DNA from: Xanthomonas bonasiae | GTDB lineage: Bacteria; Pseudomonadota; Gammaproteobacteria; Xanthomonadales; Xanthomonadaceae | Direction: 5' to 3' | Length of the DNA: 64,000 nt | Assembly: GCF_017163705.1 (NCBI RefSeq) | Contig: NZ_JAFIWB010000001.1 | Coordinates: forward strand, 588,139-652,138 | Part shown: in pieces, positions 47,316 to 56,686 of the stretch | How the letters are laid out: each line of letters begins with the position of its first letter | How positions within the stretch are numbered: position 1 is the first letter of the stretch | The notes under the pieces: generated by a model | Databases searched by the model: none | Seen by the model: the letters and a program-made list of their open reading frames with translations, nothing else | What the model was told of the DNA's origin: nothing | Program-made: the position numbers and the translations under genes

Positions 47316-48956
47316 TCAGGGCAACACCCGCGCCAACAGCTCGTCCACCGGCACATCCGCGTCCAGCGTCCCGAATGCCAGCCCGTGCGCGCCGGCCAGG
47401 CGACTGCGCACGAACGCATCGGCGGCAGGGCTGGCGCTGCGCAACAGCAGCGCAGCCTGCAACGCCAGCGCGATGCGTTCGCTGATGCGGCGCGCGGCGT
47501 ATTCGTCCACCTCGCCATTGCCGGCCAGCGGCGCGCGCAACGCATCCAGCGCCTTGTCGTACTCCGGGCTCGCACCCGCCGCGGACTCCAACTCGGCAAG
47601 CAGCGCCGCCGCGCTGGCCGGCTCGCGCGCCAGCGCACGCAGCACGTCCAGGCACTGGATGTTGCCGCTACCTTCCCAGATCGAATTCAGCGGCGCCTGC
47701 CGGTACAGCCGCGGCAAAATCGATTCCTCGACATAACCCGCACCGCCAAGACATTCCTGCGCTTCGTTGACGAAGGCCGGCGCGCGCTTGCACAACCAGT
47801 ACTTGCCCAGCGCGGTGGCGATGCGCGCGAACGCGGCTGCGGCCGGATCGCGTTCGGCCGCATCCACCGCGCGCGCCACGCGCATGGCGAACGCGGTGGC
47901 CGCCTCCGATTCGAGCGCCAGGTCGGCGAGCACGTTGCGCATCAGCGGCTGCTCGACCAGGCGCTTGCCGAACGCGACGCGATGCCGCGCGTGATGCAGC
48001 GCCTGTGCCAGCGCCATGCGCATCTGCGCGGCAGCGGCAAGCATGCAGTCCAGCCGGGTCAGCATCACCATGCCGATGATGCGCGCCACGCCGCGTCCTT
48101 CCGCGCCGATGCGCTGCGCCCAGGCGCCGGCGAATTCGACTTCGCTGGACGCGTTCGACCAGTCGCCGAGCTTGTCCTTCAACCGCATCAGCCGCAGCGC
48201 GTTGAGCCGGCCGTCGGGCAGGCGCCGCGGCAGCAGGAAGCAACTCAACCCACCCGGCGCCTGCGCCAGCACCAGAAAACCGTCGGACATCGGCGCGGAG
48301 AAGAACCACTTGTGCCCGACCAGCGCGTACGCGCCGTCGGCGCCCAGCGGCGTGGCGACCGTGGCGTTGCTGCGCACGTCCGAGCCGCCCTGCTTCTCGG
48401 TCATGCCCATGCCCAGCGTGATGCCGGCCTTGTCGGCGATCGGCACGTCGCGCGGGTCGTAGTGCGGCGCGGCGGCCTTGTGCGCCCAATCGCGCAGCGC
48501 CGGTTCCTGGCGCAGCACCGCGACCGCGGCATGAGTCATCGTCAACGGACAGCTGGTGCCGGCCTCGGCCTGGTGATGCAGGTAACTCAGCGCCGCCCGC
48601 GCCACGTGCGCGCCCGGCCGCGGCACGTGCCAGGACAGACCGGCCACGCCGTGGGTCTTGGCCGCCTCCAGCAGCTGGTGGTAGGCCGGATGGAATTCGA
48701 CCGTGTCGATACGGTGGCCGTAGCGGTCGTGCGTGCGCAGCCGCGGGCGGTCGCGATTGGCGTCGAAGCCGAGCCGGTACAGGGTGTCGCCGGCCAGCGC
48801 GCCGTACTGCGCCAGCTGCGCGGCGAATGCCTCGCCGCCCTCGCGCGCGACCGCGGCGTGCAGCACCGCATCGTCGGCCCAAAGATCGCGCGGCTCGAAC
48901 GGCGGCGGCTGGTTGTCGACCACGTGCGTGGCGAAGGCGGGCAGGTCCGGTTGCAT
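47316..48956 (-). CDS. AidB-like acyl-CoA dehydrogenase
   Basis: A 546-residue flavoprotein of the acyl-CoA dehydrogenase superfamily, AidB/isovaleryl branch. Visible marks: MTEKQGGSDVRSNATVA near 180, GHKWFFSAPMSD, QECLGGAGYVEES near 415 and YRQAPLNSIWEGSGNIQCLDVLR near 435, typical of AidB, which binds DNA and FAD in the alkylation response. Whether this one oxidises acyl-CoA or protects DNA cannot be told. Its position beside the divergent DNA-repair operon is suggestive. The start follows ggaggaag, ten codons inside the open frame. Confidence 0.88.
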   Translation of the reverse strand: MQPDLPAFATHVVDNQPPPFEPRDLWADDAVLHAAVAREGGEAFAAQLAQYGALAGDTLYRLGFDANRDRPRLRTHDRYGHRIDTVEFHPAYHQLLEAAKTHGVAGLSWHVPRPGAHVARAALSYLHHQAEAGTSCPLTMTHAAVAVLRQEPALRDWAHKAAAPHYDPRDVPIADKAGITLGMGMTEKQGGSDVRSNATVATPLGADGAYALVGHKWFFSAPMSDGFLVLAQAPGGLSCFLLPRRLPDGRLNALRLMRLKDKLGDWSNASSEVEFAGAWAQRIGAEGRGVARIIGMVMLTRLDCMLAAAAQMRMALAQALHHARHRVAFGKRLVEQPLMRNVLADLALESEAATAFAMRVARAVDAAERDPAAAAFARIATALGKYWLCKRAPAFVNEAQECLGGAGYVEESILPRLYRQAPLNSIWEGSGNIQCLDVLRALAREPASAAALLAELESAAGASPEYDKALDALRAPLAGNGEVDEYAARRISERIALALQAALLLRSASPAADAFVRSRLAGAHGLAFGTLDADVPVDELLARVLP

Positions 48957-49068
48957 CCATCTTCCTCCCAGAAGCGCGTCCCGCATTGTGGCCGATTCGC
49001 GCGCGCACGGTGAATCGCTCAGCCTGGATTCTCATCTCCTGCACACCGCGTTGGACACAGTGGCGGGC

Positions 49069-50073
49069 ATGCCGAATCCCGCCTCCCAGGACCTGGTGGT
49101 GCTGCGCCCGGAAGGGCTGTACTGCCCCGCCGGCGACTTCCACATCGATCCCTGGCGGCCGGTGCCGCGCGCGGTCATCACCCATGGCCACGGCGACCAC
49201 GCGCGCGCCGGCATGGGCGAATACCACTGCGCCGCCGCCGGCCTGCCGATCCTGCGCTGGCGCCTCGGCGACCAGGCCTACCGGGCCTACGACTACGGCG
49301 AACGCTTCGCGCTGGGCGCAGCAACGGTGTCGCTGCATCCGGCCGGGCACGTGCTCGGCTCGGCGCAGGTGCGCATCGACGTGGACGGCGAAGTGTGGGT
49401 GGCCTCGGGCGACTACAAACGCCAGCCCGACCCGACCTGCGCGGCGTTCGAGGTGGTGCGCTGCGACACCTTCATCACCGAGGCCACCTTCGGCCTGCCG
49501 GTGTACCGCTGGCCGGACACCGCCGCGGTGGCGCGCGAGATCGTCGCCTGGCGCCACGAATGCGCCGCGCGCGGCGAGGCCGCGGTGCTGTTCTGTTATG
49601 CGCTGGGCAAGGCGCAACGGGTGCTGGCCGAGCTGCAGCCGTGGGACGACCAGCCGGCATTGCTGCATGGCGCGGTCGCCGCCGGTGTGGCGGTGTACCG
49701 CGACGCCGGCATCGCGATGCTGGACACGCACCCGGTAGCCGACATGGACAAGCGCGCCGACTACGCCGGGCAGCTGGTGCTGGCGCCGCCGTCGGCCGCA
49801 GGCAGCCCGTGGCTGCGCCGCTTCCGCCATGCGCAGCTCGGCTTCGCCTCGGGCTGGATGCGGCTGCGCGGCAACCGTCGCCGGCGCAACTACGACCGCG
49901 GCTTCGTGGTCTCCGACCATGCCGATTGGCCGGACCTGCTGCGCACCATCGAGGAAACCGGCGCGCGACGGGTCATCGCCACCCACGGCAACACCGACGC
50001 CATCATCCGCGCCTTGAACGAACGCGGCGTCGCCGCCGAGGCGTTCCGCACCGACTACGGTGCCGAGGAATGA
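49069..50073 (+). CDS. Ligase-associated DNA exonuclease (metallo-beta-lactamase fold)
   Basis: A 334-residue SNM1-like nuclease, first gene of a four-gene repair operon. The metallo-beta-lactamase motif HGHGDHA is at 39-45 (His39, His41, Asp43, His44), with PAGHVLGSAQ, SGDYK, FVVSDHADWP and ATHGN completing the beta-CASP layout. Relatives described with Lhr-type helicase and ATP-dependent ligase are 3'-end-processing or single-strand exonucleases. The frame is open upstream, but the protein family begins at MPNPASQDL. Its stop overlaps the ligase start (atga). Confidence 0.9.
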   Translation: MPNPASQDLVVLRPEGLYCPAGDFHIDPWRPVPRAVITHGHGDHARAGMGEYHCAAAGLPILRWRLGDQAYRAYDYGERFALGAATVSLHPAGHVLGSAQVRIDVDGEVWVASGDYKRQPDPTCAAFEVVRCDTFITEATFGLPVYRWPDTAAVAREIVAWRHECAARGEAAVLFCYALGKAQRVLAELQPWDDQPALLHGAVAAGVAVYRDAGIAMLDTHPVADMDKRADYAGQLVLAPPSAAGSPWLRRFRHAQLGFASGWMRLRGNRRRRNYDRGFVVSDHADWPDLLRTIEETGARRVIATHGNTDAIIRALNERGVAAEAFRTDYGAEE

Positions 50074-51662
50074 AGCGCTTCGCCGCGCTGTACCGGCAGC
50101 TGGACCAGAGCACCGCGACGCTGGACAAGCGCGCCGCGCTGGTCGCGTATTTCGAACAGGCGCCGCCGGCTGACGCGGCATGGGCGATCTGGCTGCTGAG
50201 CGGCGGCAAGCTGCGGCGCATCGCCAATACCCGCGAACTGCGCGAGTGGATCGCGCAGGAAAGCGGCCTGCCCGGCTGGCTGGTCGACGACAGCTACGAC
50301 CACGTCGGCGACCTCGCCGAAACCCTGACCCTGTTGCTCGACGATCCGGCCGCAGCCTCCGATCCGGCGCCGCTGCGCGACTGGATCGAGGAACGCCTGC
50401 TGCCGGTCGCCGCGCAGGACGAGGCCGCGCGCCACGCCGCGGTGCTCGCCGGCTGGCGCAGCCTGGCGTTCGACGAACGCCTGCTGTTCAACAAGCTGCT
50501 CACCGGCGCGCTGCGCGTGGGCGTGTCGCAGCGGCTGGTGCAGCAGGCGCTGGCGGCGATGTCGGGGATCGACATCGCGCGCATCGCCCAGCGCATGCTC
50601 GGCGCGTGGTCGCCGACCCCGGCCGCGCTGGAAGACCTGTTGTCGCACGAGGTGCTGGCCAGCGACCGCCAGCAGCCCTATCCATTCTTCCTGGCCTCCC
50701 CGCTGGAAAACGACGTGGCCACGCTGGGCACGATCGACGACTGGCAACTGGAATGGAAGTGGGACGGCATCCGCCTGCAGTTGATCCGCCGCGCCGGCGA
50801 GACGGCGCTGTGGTCGCGCGGCGAGGAACGCCTGGACGGCCGCTTCCCCGAGATCGAGACCGCCGCGGCCACGCTGCCACGCGATGCGGTGATCGACGGC
50901 GAACTGCTGGGCTGGCGCGACGGCGACACCGCACCGTTGCCGTTCACCGCGCTGCAGACCCGCATCCAGCGCCGCAAGCCCGGCGCCAAGACGCTGGCCG
51001 ACACGCCGGCGCGGGTGCTCGCCTACGACCTGCTGGAGCTGGACGGCATCGACCTGCGCGAGCAGCCGCTGGCGCAGCGCCGCGCGCAGCTGCAGGCCTT
51101 GCTCGCTGCGCACGCCGATCCGCGCATCGTGCTGTCGCCGCAGGTACAGGCCGCTTCGTGGGAAGACGCCGCAACGCTGCGCGAGGATTCGCGCGAGCGC
51201 GGCGTGGAAGGGCTGATGCTCAAGCGCGCCGCGTCGCCCTACCAATCCGGGCGCCGCCGCGGCGACTGGTGGAAGTGGAAGATCGAACCGCTGACCATCG
51301 ACGCGGTGCTGCTGTACGCGCAGGCCGGTCACGGCCGCCGCAGCACGCTGTACACCGACTACACGTTCGGGTTGTGGGACGGCGAACAACTGGTGCCCGT
51401 GGCCAAGGCGTATTCGGGCCTGGACGACAGCGAGATCCTGGCCTTGGACCGCTGGATCCGCGCGCACACCACCGAGCGCTTCGGCCCGGTGCGCGCGGTG
51501 ACGCCGTACCACGTGTTCGAACTCGGCTTCGAGGCGGTGAACAAGAGCAGCCGGCACAAGTCCGGCATCGCGGTGCGGTTCCCGCGCATCCTGCGCTGGC
51601 GCCACGACAAGCCGTTCGCCGAAGCCGACCGGCTGGCCACGCTGCAGGCGCTGGCGCGATGA
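50070..51662 (+). CDS. ATP-dependent DNA ligase
   Basis: A 530-residue ATP-dependent DNA ligase. An N-terminal DNA-binding domain (about 1-200) is followed by the nucleotidyltransferase domain with the adenylated Lys230 in EWKWDGIR, IDGELLGW, RVLAYDLLELDG, GLMLKR and WWKWK, then an OB fold to the end. This is the LigB-like bacterial form found in the Lhr/exonuclease/phosphoesterase cluster. It would seal ends processed by the neighbours. Overlaps on both sides are atga, so expression is coupled through the operon. Confidence 0.93.
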   Translation: MKRFAALYRQLDQSTATLDKRAALVAYFEQAPPADAAWAIWLLSGGKLRRIANTRELREWIAQESGLPGWLVDDSYDHVGDLAETLTLLLDDPAAASDPAPLRDWIEERLLPVAAQDEAARHAAVLAGWRSLAFDERLLFNKLLTGALRVGVSQRLVQQALAAMSGIDIARIAQRMLGAWSPTPAALEDLLSHEVLASDRQQPYPFFLASPLENDVATLGTIDDWQLEWKWDGIRLQLIRRAGETALWSRGEERLDGRFPEIETAAATLPRDAVIDGELLGWRDGDTAPLPFTALQTRIQRRKPGAKTLADTPARVLAYDLLELDGIDLREQPLAQRRAQLQALLAAHADPRIVLSPQVQAASWEDAATLREDSRERGVEGLMLKRAASPYQSGRRRGDWWKWKIEPLTIDAVLLYAQAGHGRRSTLYTDYTFGLWDGEQLVPVAKAYSGLDDSEILALDRWIRAHTTERFGPVRAVTPYHVFELGFEAVNKSSRHKSGIAVRFPRILRWRHDKPFAEADRLATLQALAR

Positions 51663-54199
51663 CCGCGGCGCAGGCGCGCAAGCGCCCGGCCGATGTGCCG
51701 CTGTACGCATGGTTCGCCGCGCAAGGCTGGCAACCGCTGCCATTCCAGCGCGCACTTTGGCGGCACTACCTGGACGGCGGCTCGGGCCTGCTGCACACGC
51801 CCACCGGCAGCGGCAAGACGCTGGCCGCGTTCGGCGGCCCGCTGCTGGAAGGCCTGCGCGAACAGGCCGCGCTGCAGACGGCGGCAGACAAGCGGCCACG
51901 CCGCGCCAAGGCAGCCGCTGCCGACAAGACCGCATCGGCATCGAGGTCGCGCAGGCAGGCGCAGCGCGACCTGAAAGTGCTGTGGATCACCCCGCTGCGC
52001 GCGCTCGCCGCCGACACCTTGCGCGCGTTGCGCGAACCGGCGGAAGCGCTGGGCCTGGACTGGCAGATCGGCCTGCGCACCGGCGATGCCAGCGCGCGCG
52101 ACAAGCGCCTGGCGCGCAGCGGCAAGCTCGACGTGCTGGTGACCACGCCCGAATCGCTGGCGCTGCTGCTGTCCTATCCGGACACCGCGCCGCAGCTGGC
52201 GACGCTGCGCTGCGTGATCGTCGACGAATGGCACGAGCTGCTCGGCAACAAGCGCGGCGTGCTGCTGCAGCTGTGCCTGGCGCGGCTGCGCGCGTGGGCG
52301 CCGGCGCTGCGTACCTGGGGGCTGTCGGCCACGCTCGGCAACCTCGACGAAGCCCGCGACGTGCTGCTCCCGCATGTGGCGGATGCGCCGATCGTGGCCG
52401 GGGTCAAGCCGCGCACACTGACCCTGGAAACGCTGACCCCGGCCAGCGGCGAGCGCTTCCCCTGGGCCGGCCACCTGGGCCTGGCGCAGTTGCCGCGGGT
52501 GCTGGAAAAACTGTTCGCGGTGCGCACCAGCCTGCTGTTCACCAACACCCGCGCGCAGGCCGAACTGTGGCACCAGGCGCTGGAATCGGTATGGCCCGAG
52601 GACGCGCAGAGCCTGGCCCTGCACCACGGCTCGCTGGACCCGGCGCTGCGCCGCGCCGCCGAGCAAGGCCTGCGCGACGGCAGCCTGCGCTGCGTGGTCG
52701 CGACCTCGAGCCTGGACCTGGGCGTGGATTTTCCCGCGGTCGACCAGGTGCTGCAGATCGGCAGTCCGAAGGGCGTGGCGCGGCTGCTGCAGCGCGCCGG
52801 CCGCGCCAAGCACCGCCCCGGCGAGGCCGGCCACGTGCTGTGCGTGCCCTCGCATGCGCTGGAGCTGGTCGAGTACGCCGCCGCGCGCCGCGCCATCGCC
52901 CACGGCCGCATCGAATCGCGCCCGTCCCCGCGGCTGTCGCTGGACGTGCTGGCGCAGCATTGCGTGACCTGCGCGCTGGGCGGCGGCTTCCGCGCCGACG
53001 CGCTGTTCGCCGAAGTCCGCGGCAGCGCCGCGTTCGCCGCGCTCGATGCGCCGACCTGGGCCGCGGTGCTGGATTTCGTCGTGCAGGGCGGCCGCGCGCT
53101 GGCGCAGTACCCGGACTACCGCAAGGTCGTTCTGGACGAGGACGGCGTGTACCGCGTGCACGACCGCCGCATCGCGCTGCGCCACCGGCTGTCGATCGGC
53201 ACCATCACCAGCGACGGCAGCGTCGCGGTGCGTTTCCTGCGCGGCGGCCGGCTCGGCGCGGTGGAAGAGCAGTTCGTCGGCCGCCTGCGCCGCGGCGACC
53301 GCTTCCAGTTTGCCGGGCGCCTGCTGGAACTGGTGCGGCTGGAAGACATGACCGCCTACGTGCGCCTGGCCAAGGGCGGCGACGGCAGCGTGCCGAAATG
53401 GATGGGCGGGCGCATGCCGCTGTCCTCGGCGCTGGCGCATGAAGTGGAAGCCGTCTTCGCCGAGCCGCGCGGCGAGGAGGAACTGCGCGCATTGGTGCCG
53501 CTGCTCGGCCTGCAGCGCGCGCTGTCGGCGCTGCCGTCGCCGCAGCGGCTGCTGGTGGAAAGCGTGCGCGCCCGCGACGGCCGCCACGTGTTCGTCTACC
53601 CGTTCGCCGGGCGTCAGGTGCACGAAGGCCTGGCCGCGCTGCTGGCGCTGCGCTGGGGCCGGCGCCAGCGCAACACTTTCAGCTTCGCCGCCAACGACTA
53701 CGGGCTGGTGCTGTCGCCGGCGCAGGAAGTGGCCACCGACGCAGCCCTGCTGCGCGAACTGCTCAGCCCCGACCGCCTGTTCGAGGACCTGCGCGAAAGC
53801 CTCAACCTGGGCGAACTGGCGCGGCGCCAGTTCCGCGAGATCGCGCGCGTGTCCGGCCTGCTGCCGCCGAGCCTGCCCGGCGGCACGCCGCGCAGCCTGC
53901 GCCAGCTGCAGGCCTCCAGCGGCCTGCTGTACGACGTGCTGAGCCGCTTCGATCCCGGGCATCTGCTGCTGGCGCAGGCCGAACGCGAAGTGCTGCAGGG
54001 CGAGATGGAACTGACCCGGCTCGCCGCCACCCTGCACGACTGCGCCGCGCGCGAACTGGCCGTGTACACGCCGCGCAGCCTGACGCCACTGTCGTTTCCG
54101 CTGTGGGCCGAGAGCATCCGCGGCCAGCTCAGCACCGAGGACTGGAAGGCGCGGGTGACGCGCGCGGCCGCGCAGCTGGAACAACGCCATGCGCGCTGA
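51659..54199 (+). CDS. Ligase-associated Lhr-type DNA helicase
   Basis: An 846-residue superfamily 2 helicase. Motifs: Walker A TPTGSGKT at 47-54, TTPESLA, DEWHEL near 187-192, SATLGNL, SSLDLGVDFP and QRAGRAKHR. These are followed by the winged-helix and beta-barrel domains of the Lhr core, and a C-terminal region with GLLPPSLPGG. A charged Lys/Arg/Ala insert at about 78-105 separates motif I from the next. Lhr proteins are 3'-5' translocases that unwind RNA:DNA hybrids. It is translated by overlap with the ligase, and its own 3' end overlaps pdeM by eleven bases. Confidence 0.93.
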   Translation: MTAAQARKRPADVPLYAWFAAQGWQPLPFQRALWRHYLDGGSGLLHTPTGSGKTLAAFGGPLLEGLREQAALQTAADKRPRRAKAAAADKTASASRSRRQAQRDLKVLWITPLRALAADTLRALREPAEALGLDWQIGLRTGDASARDKRLARSGKLDVLVTTPESLALLLSYPDTAPQLATLRCVIVDEWHELLGNKRGVLLQLCLARLRAWAPALRTWGLSATLGNLDEARDVLLPHVADAPIVAGVKPRTLTLETLTPASGERFPWAGHLGLAQLPRVLEKLFAVRTSLLFTNTRAQAELWHQALESVWPEDAQSLALHHGSLDPALRRAAEQGLRDGSLRCVVATSSLDLGVDFPAVDQVLQIGSPKGVARLLQRAGRAKHRPGEAGHVLCVPSHALELVEYAAARRAIAHGRIESRPSPRLSLDVLAQHCVTCALGGGFRADALFAEVRGSAAFAALDAPTWAAVLDFVVQGGRALAQYPDYRKVVLDEDGVYRVHDRRIALRHRLSIGTITSDGSVAVRFLRGGRLGAVEEQFVGRLRRGDRFQFAGRLLELVRLEDMTAYVRLAKGGDGSVPKWMGGRMPLSSALAHEVEAVFAEPRGEEELRALVPLLGLQRALSALPSPQRLLVESVRARDGRHVFVYPFAGRQVHEGLAALLALRWGRRQRNTFSFAANDYGLVLSPAQEVATDAALLRELLSPDRLFEDLRESLNLGELARRQFREIARVSGLLPPSLPGGTPRSLRQLQASSGLLYDVLSRFDPGHLLLAQAEREVLQGEMELTRLAATLHDCAARELAVYTPRSLTPLSFPLWAESIRGQLSTEDWKARVTRAAAQLEQRHAR

Positions 54200-54839
54200 A
54201 CTGGACTGGCGCCTGGCGGACGAGCCGATGATCCTGCTCGGCGAACGCGCGCTGTACTGGCCGGCGCGCCGGCGGCTGCTGATCGCCGACCTGCACCTGG
54301 GCAAGGCCGACGTGTTCCGCCGCGCCGGCATCGGCCTGCCCAGTGGCGGCACCGCGCTCGACCTGCAACGCCTCGCTGCGCTGGTGCAGGTGCAGGCGGT
54401 GCAGGACCTGTGGATCCTCGGCGACGTGCTGCACGGCGCCGCGCCCGCGGCCGCCTGGCAACACGACTGGCACGCCTGGCGCGCCGCGCATCCGCAGCTG
54501 CGCGTGGCCGCGATCGCCGGCAACCACGACCGCGCGCTGGCCGGCGCCGGATTGGACATCGCGCTGCTCGGCGAACAGGTCGAGGACGGCCCGTTCGCGC
54601 TGCGCCACGATCCGGCGCCGCACGCGCAGCTGCACGTGCTGTGCGGGCACCTGCATCCGCTGGCGAAGCTGCCCGGCATGCGCCAACGCTGGCCAGCCTT
54701 CTGGCTGCGCGAACGGATGACCGTGCTGCCCGCGTTCTCGCAGTTCACCGCCGGCGTGGCGCCGGTGCTGGATGCGGGCGAACGCCTGGTCGCCTGCGTC
54801 GAAGGCGCGACGCTGGCGTTGCCGGCGGCAATGAAATAG
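54189..54839 (+). CDS. pdeM: Ligase-associated phosphoesterase PdeM
   Basis: A 216-residue binuclear metallophosphoesterase closing the repair operon. Metal ligands are visible: DLHLG (Asp34, His36), GDVLH (Asp79), GNHD (Asn112, His113) and GHLHP near 155. PdeM-type enzymes characterised beside Lhr and ligase cleave DNA or cyclic phosphates with manganese. The start overlaps the helicase end by 11 bases in another frame. After the stop comes a 64-base perfect palindrome, then convergent transcription. Confidence 0.9.
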   Translation: MRAELDWRLADEPMILLGERALYWPARRRLLIADLHLGKADVFRRAGIGLPSGGTALDLQRLAALVQVQAVQDLWILGDVLHGAAPAAAWQHDWHAWRAAHPQLRVAAIAGNHDRALAGAGLDIALLGEQVEDGPFALRHDPAPHAQLHVLCGHLHPLAKLPGMRQRWPAFWLRERMTVLPAFSQFTAGVAPVLDAGERLVACVEGATLALPAAMK

Positions 54840-54868
54840 CGCGGCCCCCGGATACGCCGATCGCCCCC

Positions 54869-54932
54869 TGTGGGAGGGACTTCAGTCCCGACGCGTTATC
54901 GGTAGCGCGTCGGGACTGAAGTCCCTCCCACA
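54869..54932. repeat. Perfect 27-base inverted repeat, REP pair
   Basis: Arms of 27 bases (tgtgggagggacttcagtcc... and its exact complement) around a 10-base centre, in the spacer between the convergent pdeM and monooxygenase genes. It is a head-to-head pair of the gtgggagggacttcagtcccgac REP unit, followed by a6 on the plus strand. It probably ends transcription in both directions by extended hairpin formation, though no T-run follows it. Confidence 0.85.
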
Positions 54933-55015
54933 AAAAAGCGCTGGCGCCGCGGCATCGCAACAGGCCGGCCGATCGCAGAAACGACGTCGTTCGCCACCTG
55001 CACGAACGCACTGGC

Positions 55016-56293
55016 TCACTGCACCTGTTCGCCCTGCGCCTGCGCCGCCGCAATCCGTGGCACTGCCGCCGTCTCCGCCAGCGCCTGCAAAAATCCAGGT
55101 TCCAGCGGCAGCTTGCCGAACCAGCCGTGCTGGGTGCCACTGAGCACGCGCAGCATGTGTCCGCGCCCGCCGGGCATACGCCCGGCCGGGAGCATGCCGA
55201 GGTCGCGCACGCGCGCCACCAGGTCGCGTTCGGACTGGAACAGCGGGGTCAGCCAGCGGCTCCAGAACTGGTACACCGCCACGTGCGCATGGCGCTGCGC
55301 CTGGTAGCGCGCCAGCGCCGCGTCCAGGTCCGGCGCTTCGCGCAGGGCTTCGCTCAACACCCACGCATCCATCAGCGCCATGTTGACGCCCTGCCCCAGC
55401 TGCGGGCTCATCGAATGCGCCGCGTCGCCGGCCAGCACCAGGCGGCCGCGGTACCAGCGCTGCTGCACCGCATCGCGATAACTGGCCCGCGCCAGCTGCG
55501 CCGGTGCGCACACCTGCGCCAGGCGCTCGCGCGCCTGCGGCCACAGCTGCGCGACCTCGTCCAGCCACGCGTCCATGCCGCGCGCCTGCCAGGCGTCGAA
55601 ATCGGCGGTGGGCAGGCTCCAGAAGAAACTCATGCGCGGCTCGGGATCGTCCGGCCGGGTACCGACCGGCAGCAGCCCGATCATCTTCCGCGCGGCCACG
55701 TAGCGCTGGCGCAGTTCGTCGGCGAAGGCCCAGTCGCCGCGCGGCAGCAGGCACCACAGCGCGCCCCACGGATAGACCCGGTCCAGGCGCGTGCCCTGCA
55801 CCTGCGCGCGCAACGCCGAGGCCGAACCGTCGCTGGCGATCACCAGGTCGAACGGACCATGCCAGCGCCCGTGCTGGTCCTGCACCCGGCGCAGGCCGTC
55901 GTCGATGGCGACGATGCGCGTGTCGCGCTGCAGCTCGGCATAACCATCCCATGCCTGCGCCAGCAGCGAGAACAGCGCGCCGCGCTGCATGCCCAGCCCG
56001 AACAGGCGCGTGTCCAGGTCGCGGTAGCGCATGTCCATCACCGCGCGGCCGCACGGCGTCTCGCCGTACAGGCGGCGCACCGGCGCGCCATGCGCCAGCG
56101 CCTGCTCGAGCAGGCCGATCCGCCACAGCACCTGCAGCCCGGTCGGCTGCAGCAGGAACCCGGCGCCGACCGGACCCGGCTGCGGCGCGCGCTCGAACAC
56201 CTGCACCCGATGGCCGTCGCGCGCCAGCAGCAGCGCCAGGGCCTGGCCCGCCGTGCCGTAGCCGACGATGCCGATCTGCATCCGTTGCTTCAT
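55016..56293 (-). CDS. FAD-dependent aromatic-type monooxygenase
   Basis: A 425-residue flavoprotein monooxygenase of the salicylate/para-hydroxybenzoate hydroxylase group. Visible are the FAD Rossmann start GIVGYGTAGQALALLLA near 8-24, ERAPQPGPVGAGFLLQP, the DG motif in VIASDGSASALR (about 165) and GDAAHSMSPQLGQGVNMALMDA near 295. The substrate is unknown; no ubiquinone or catabolic operon surrounds it. The start at MKQRMQIGIV is favoured; the Met four residues later is an alternative. The cold-shock gene lies upstream on the same strand and has its own terminator. Confidence 0.87.
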   Translation of the reverse strand: MKQRMQIGIVGYGTAGQALALLLARDGHRVQVFERAPQPGPVGAGFLLQPTGLQVLWRIGLLEQALAHGAPVRRLYGETPCGRAVMDMRYRDLDTRLFGLGMQRGALFSLLAQAWDGYAELQRDTRIVAIDDGLRRVQDQHGRWHGPFDLVIASDGSASALRAQVQGTRLDRVYPWGALWCLLPRGDWAFADELRQRYVAARKMIGLLPVGTRPDDPEPRMSFFWSLPTADFDAWQARGMDAWLDEVAQLWPQARERLAQVCAPAQLARASYRDAVQQRWYRGRLVLAGDAAHSMSPQLGQGVNMALMDAWVLSEALREAPDLDAALARYQAQRHAHVAVYQFWSRWLTPLFQSERDLVARVRDLGMLPAGRMPGGRGHMLRVLSGTQHGWFGKLPLEPGFLQALAETAAVPRIAAAQAQGEQVQ

Positions 56294-56339
56294 CGCATCC
56301 ACTGATTGCGGGCGACACCGCAGCGGTATCGCCATCCAT

Positions 56340-56364
56340 AAAAAACCCCGCCGAAGCGGGGCTC
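56340..56364 (-). terminator. Rho-independent terminator of the cold-shock gene
   Basis: On the minus strand, ccccgc-ttcg-gcgggg followed by tttttt, 25 bases after the cold-shock stop. A textbook terminator that isolates the gene from the downstream monooxygenase. Confidence 0.9.
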
Positions 56365-56390
56365 AAAAACAGCTCAGCCGAGCAAGCGAT

Positions 56391-56597
56391 TTACTCGACA
56401 GGCGTAATATTGGAGGCCTGCGCGCCCTTCGGACCCTGGGTCACGTCATAGCTGACACGCTGTCCTTCCTGCAGGCTGCGGAAGCCCTTGGAATTGATCG
56501 CGGAGAAGTGCGCGAATACATCGGCGCTGCCGTCTTCCGGTGAAATAAAGCCAAATCCCTTGGCGTCGTTGAACCACTTGACGGTACCGTTCGGCAT
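56391..56597 (-). CDS. CspA-family cold-shock protein
   Basis: A 68-residue cold-shock domain protein: [30 protein letters not shown] contains both RNA-binding motifs (KGFGFI and VFAHF), then the [18 protein letters not shown] end. It binds single-stranded RNA or DNA as a chaperone. The start codon gives the family length. The A+T-richer leader just upstream (56600-56690) may carry a temperature-responsive structure, as in other csp genes, but I see no specific motif. Monocistronic by its own terminator. Confidence 0.95.
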   Translation of the reverse strand: MPNGTVKWFNDAKGFGFISPEDGSADVFAHFSAINSKGFRSLQEGQRVSYDVTQGPKGAQASNITPVE

Positions 56598-56686
56598 GGT
56601 GATGCGAGACCTTGTGCAATGAATGGGTGGTGGTTGTGCGGCAGCCCGCACCGGCGGAGTATGCAAAGCTTGGGCAACGAAGACAA

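Noticed and set aside
51359..54748. Minus-strand open frame of 1129 codons across the ligase and helicase
   Set aside because: Antisense of genes with full motif sets and overlapping starts; composition is that of a reverse frame.
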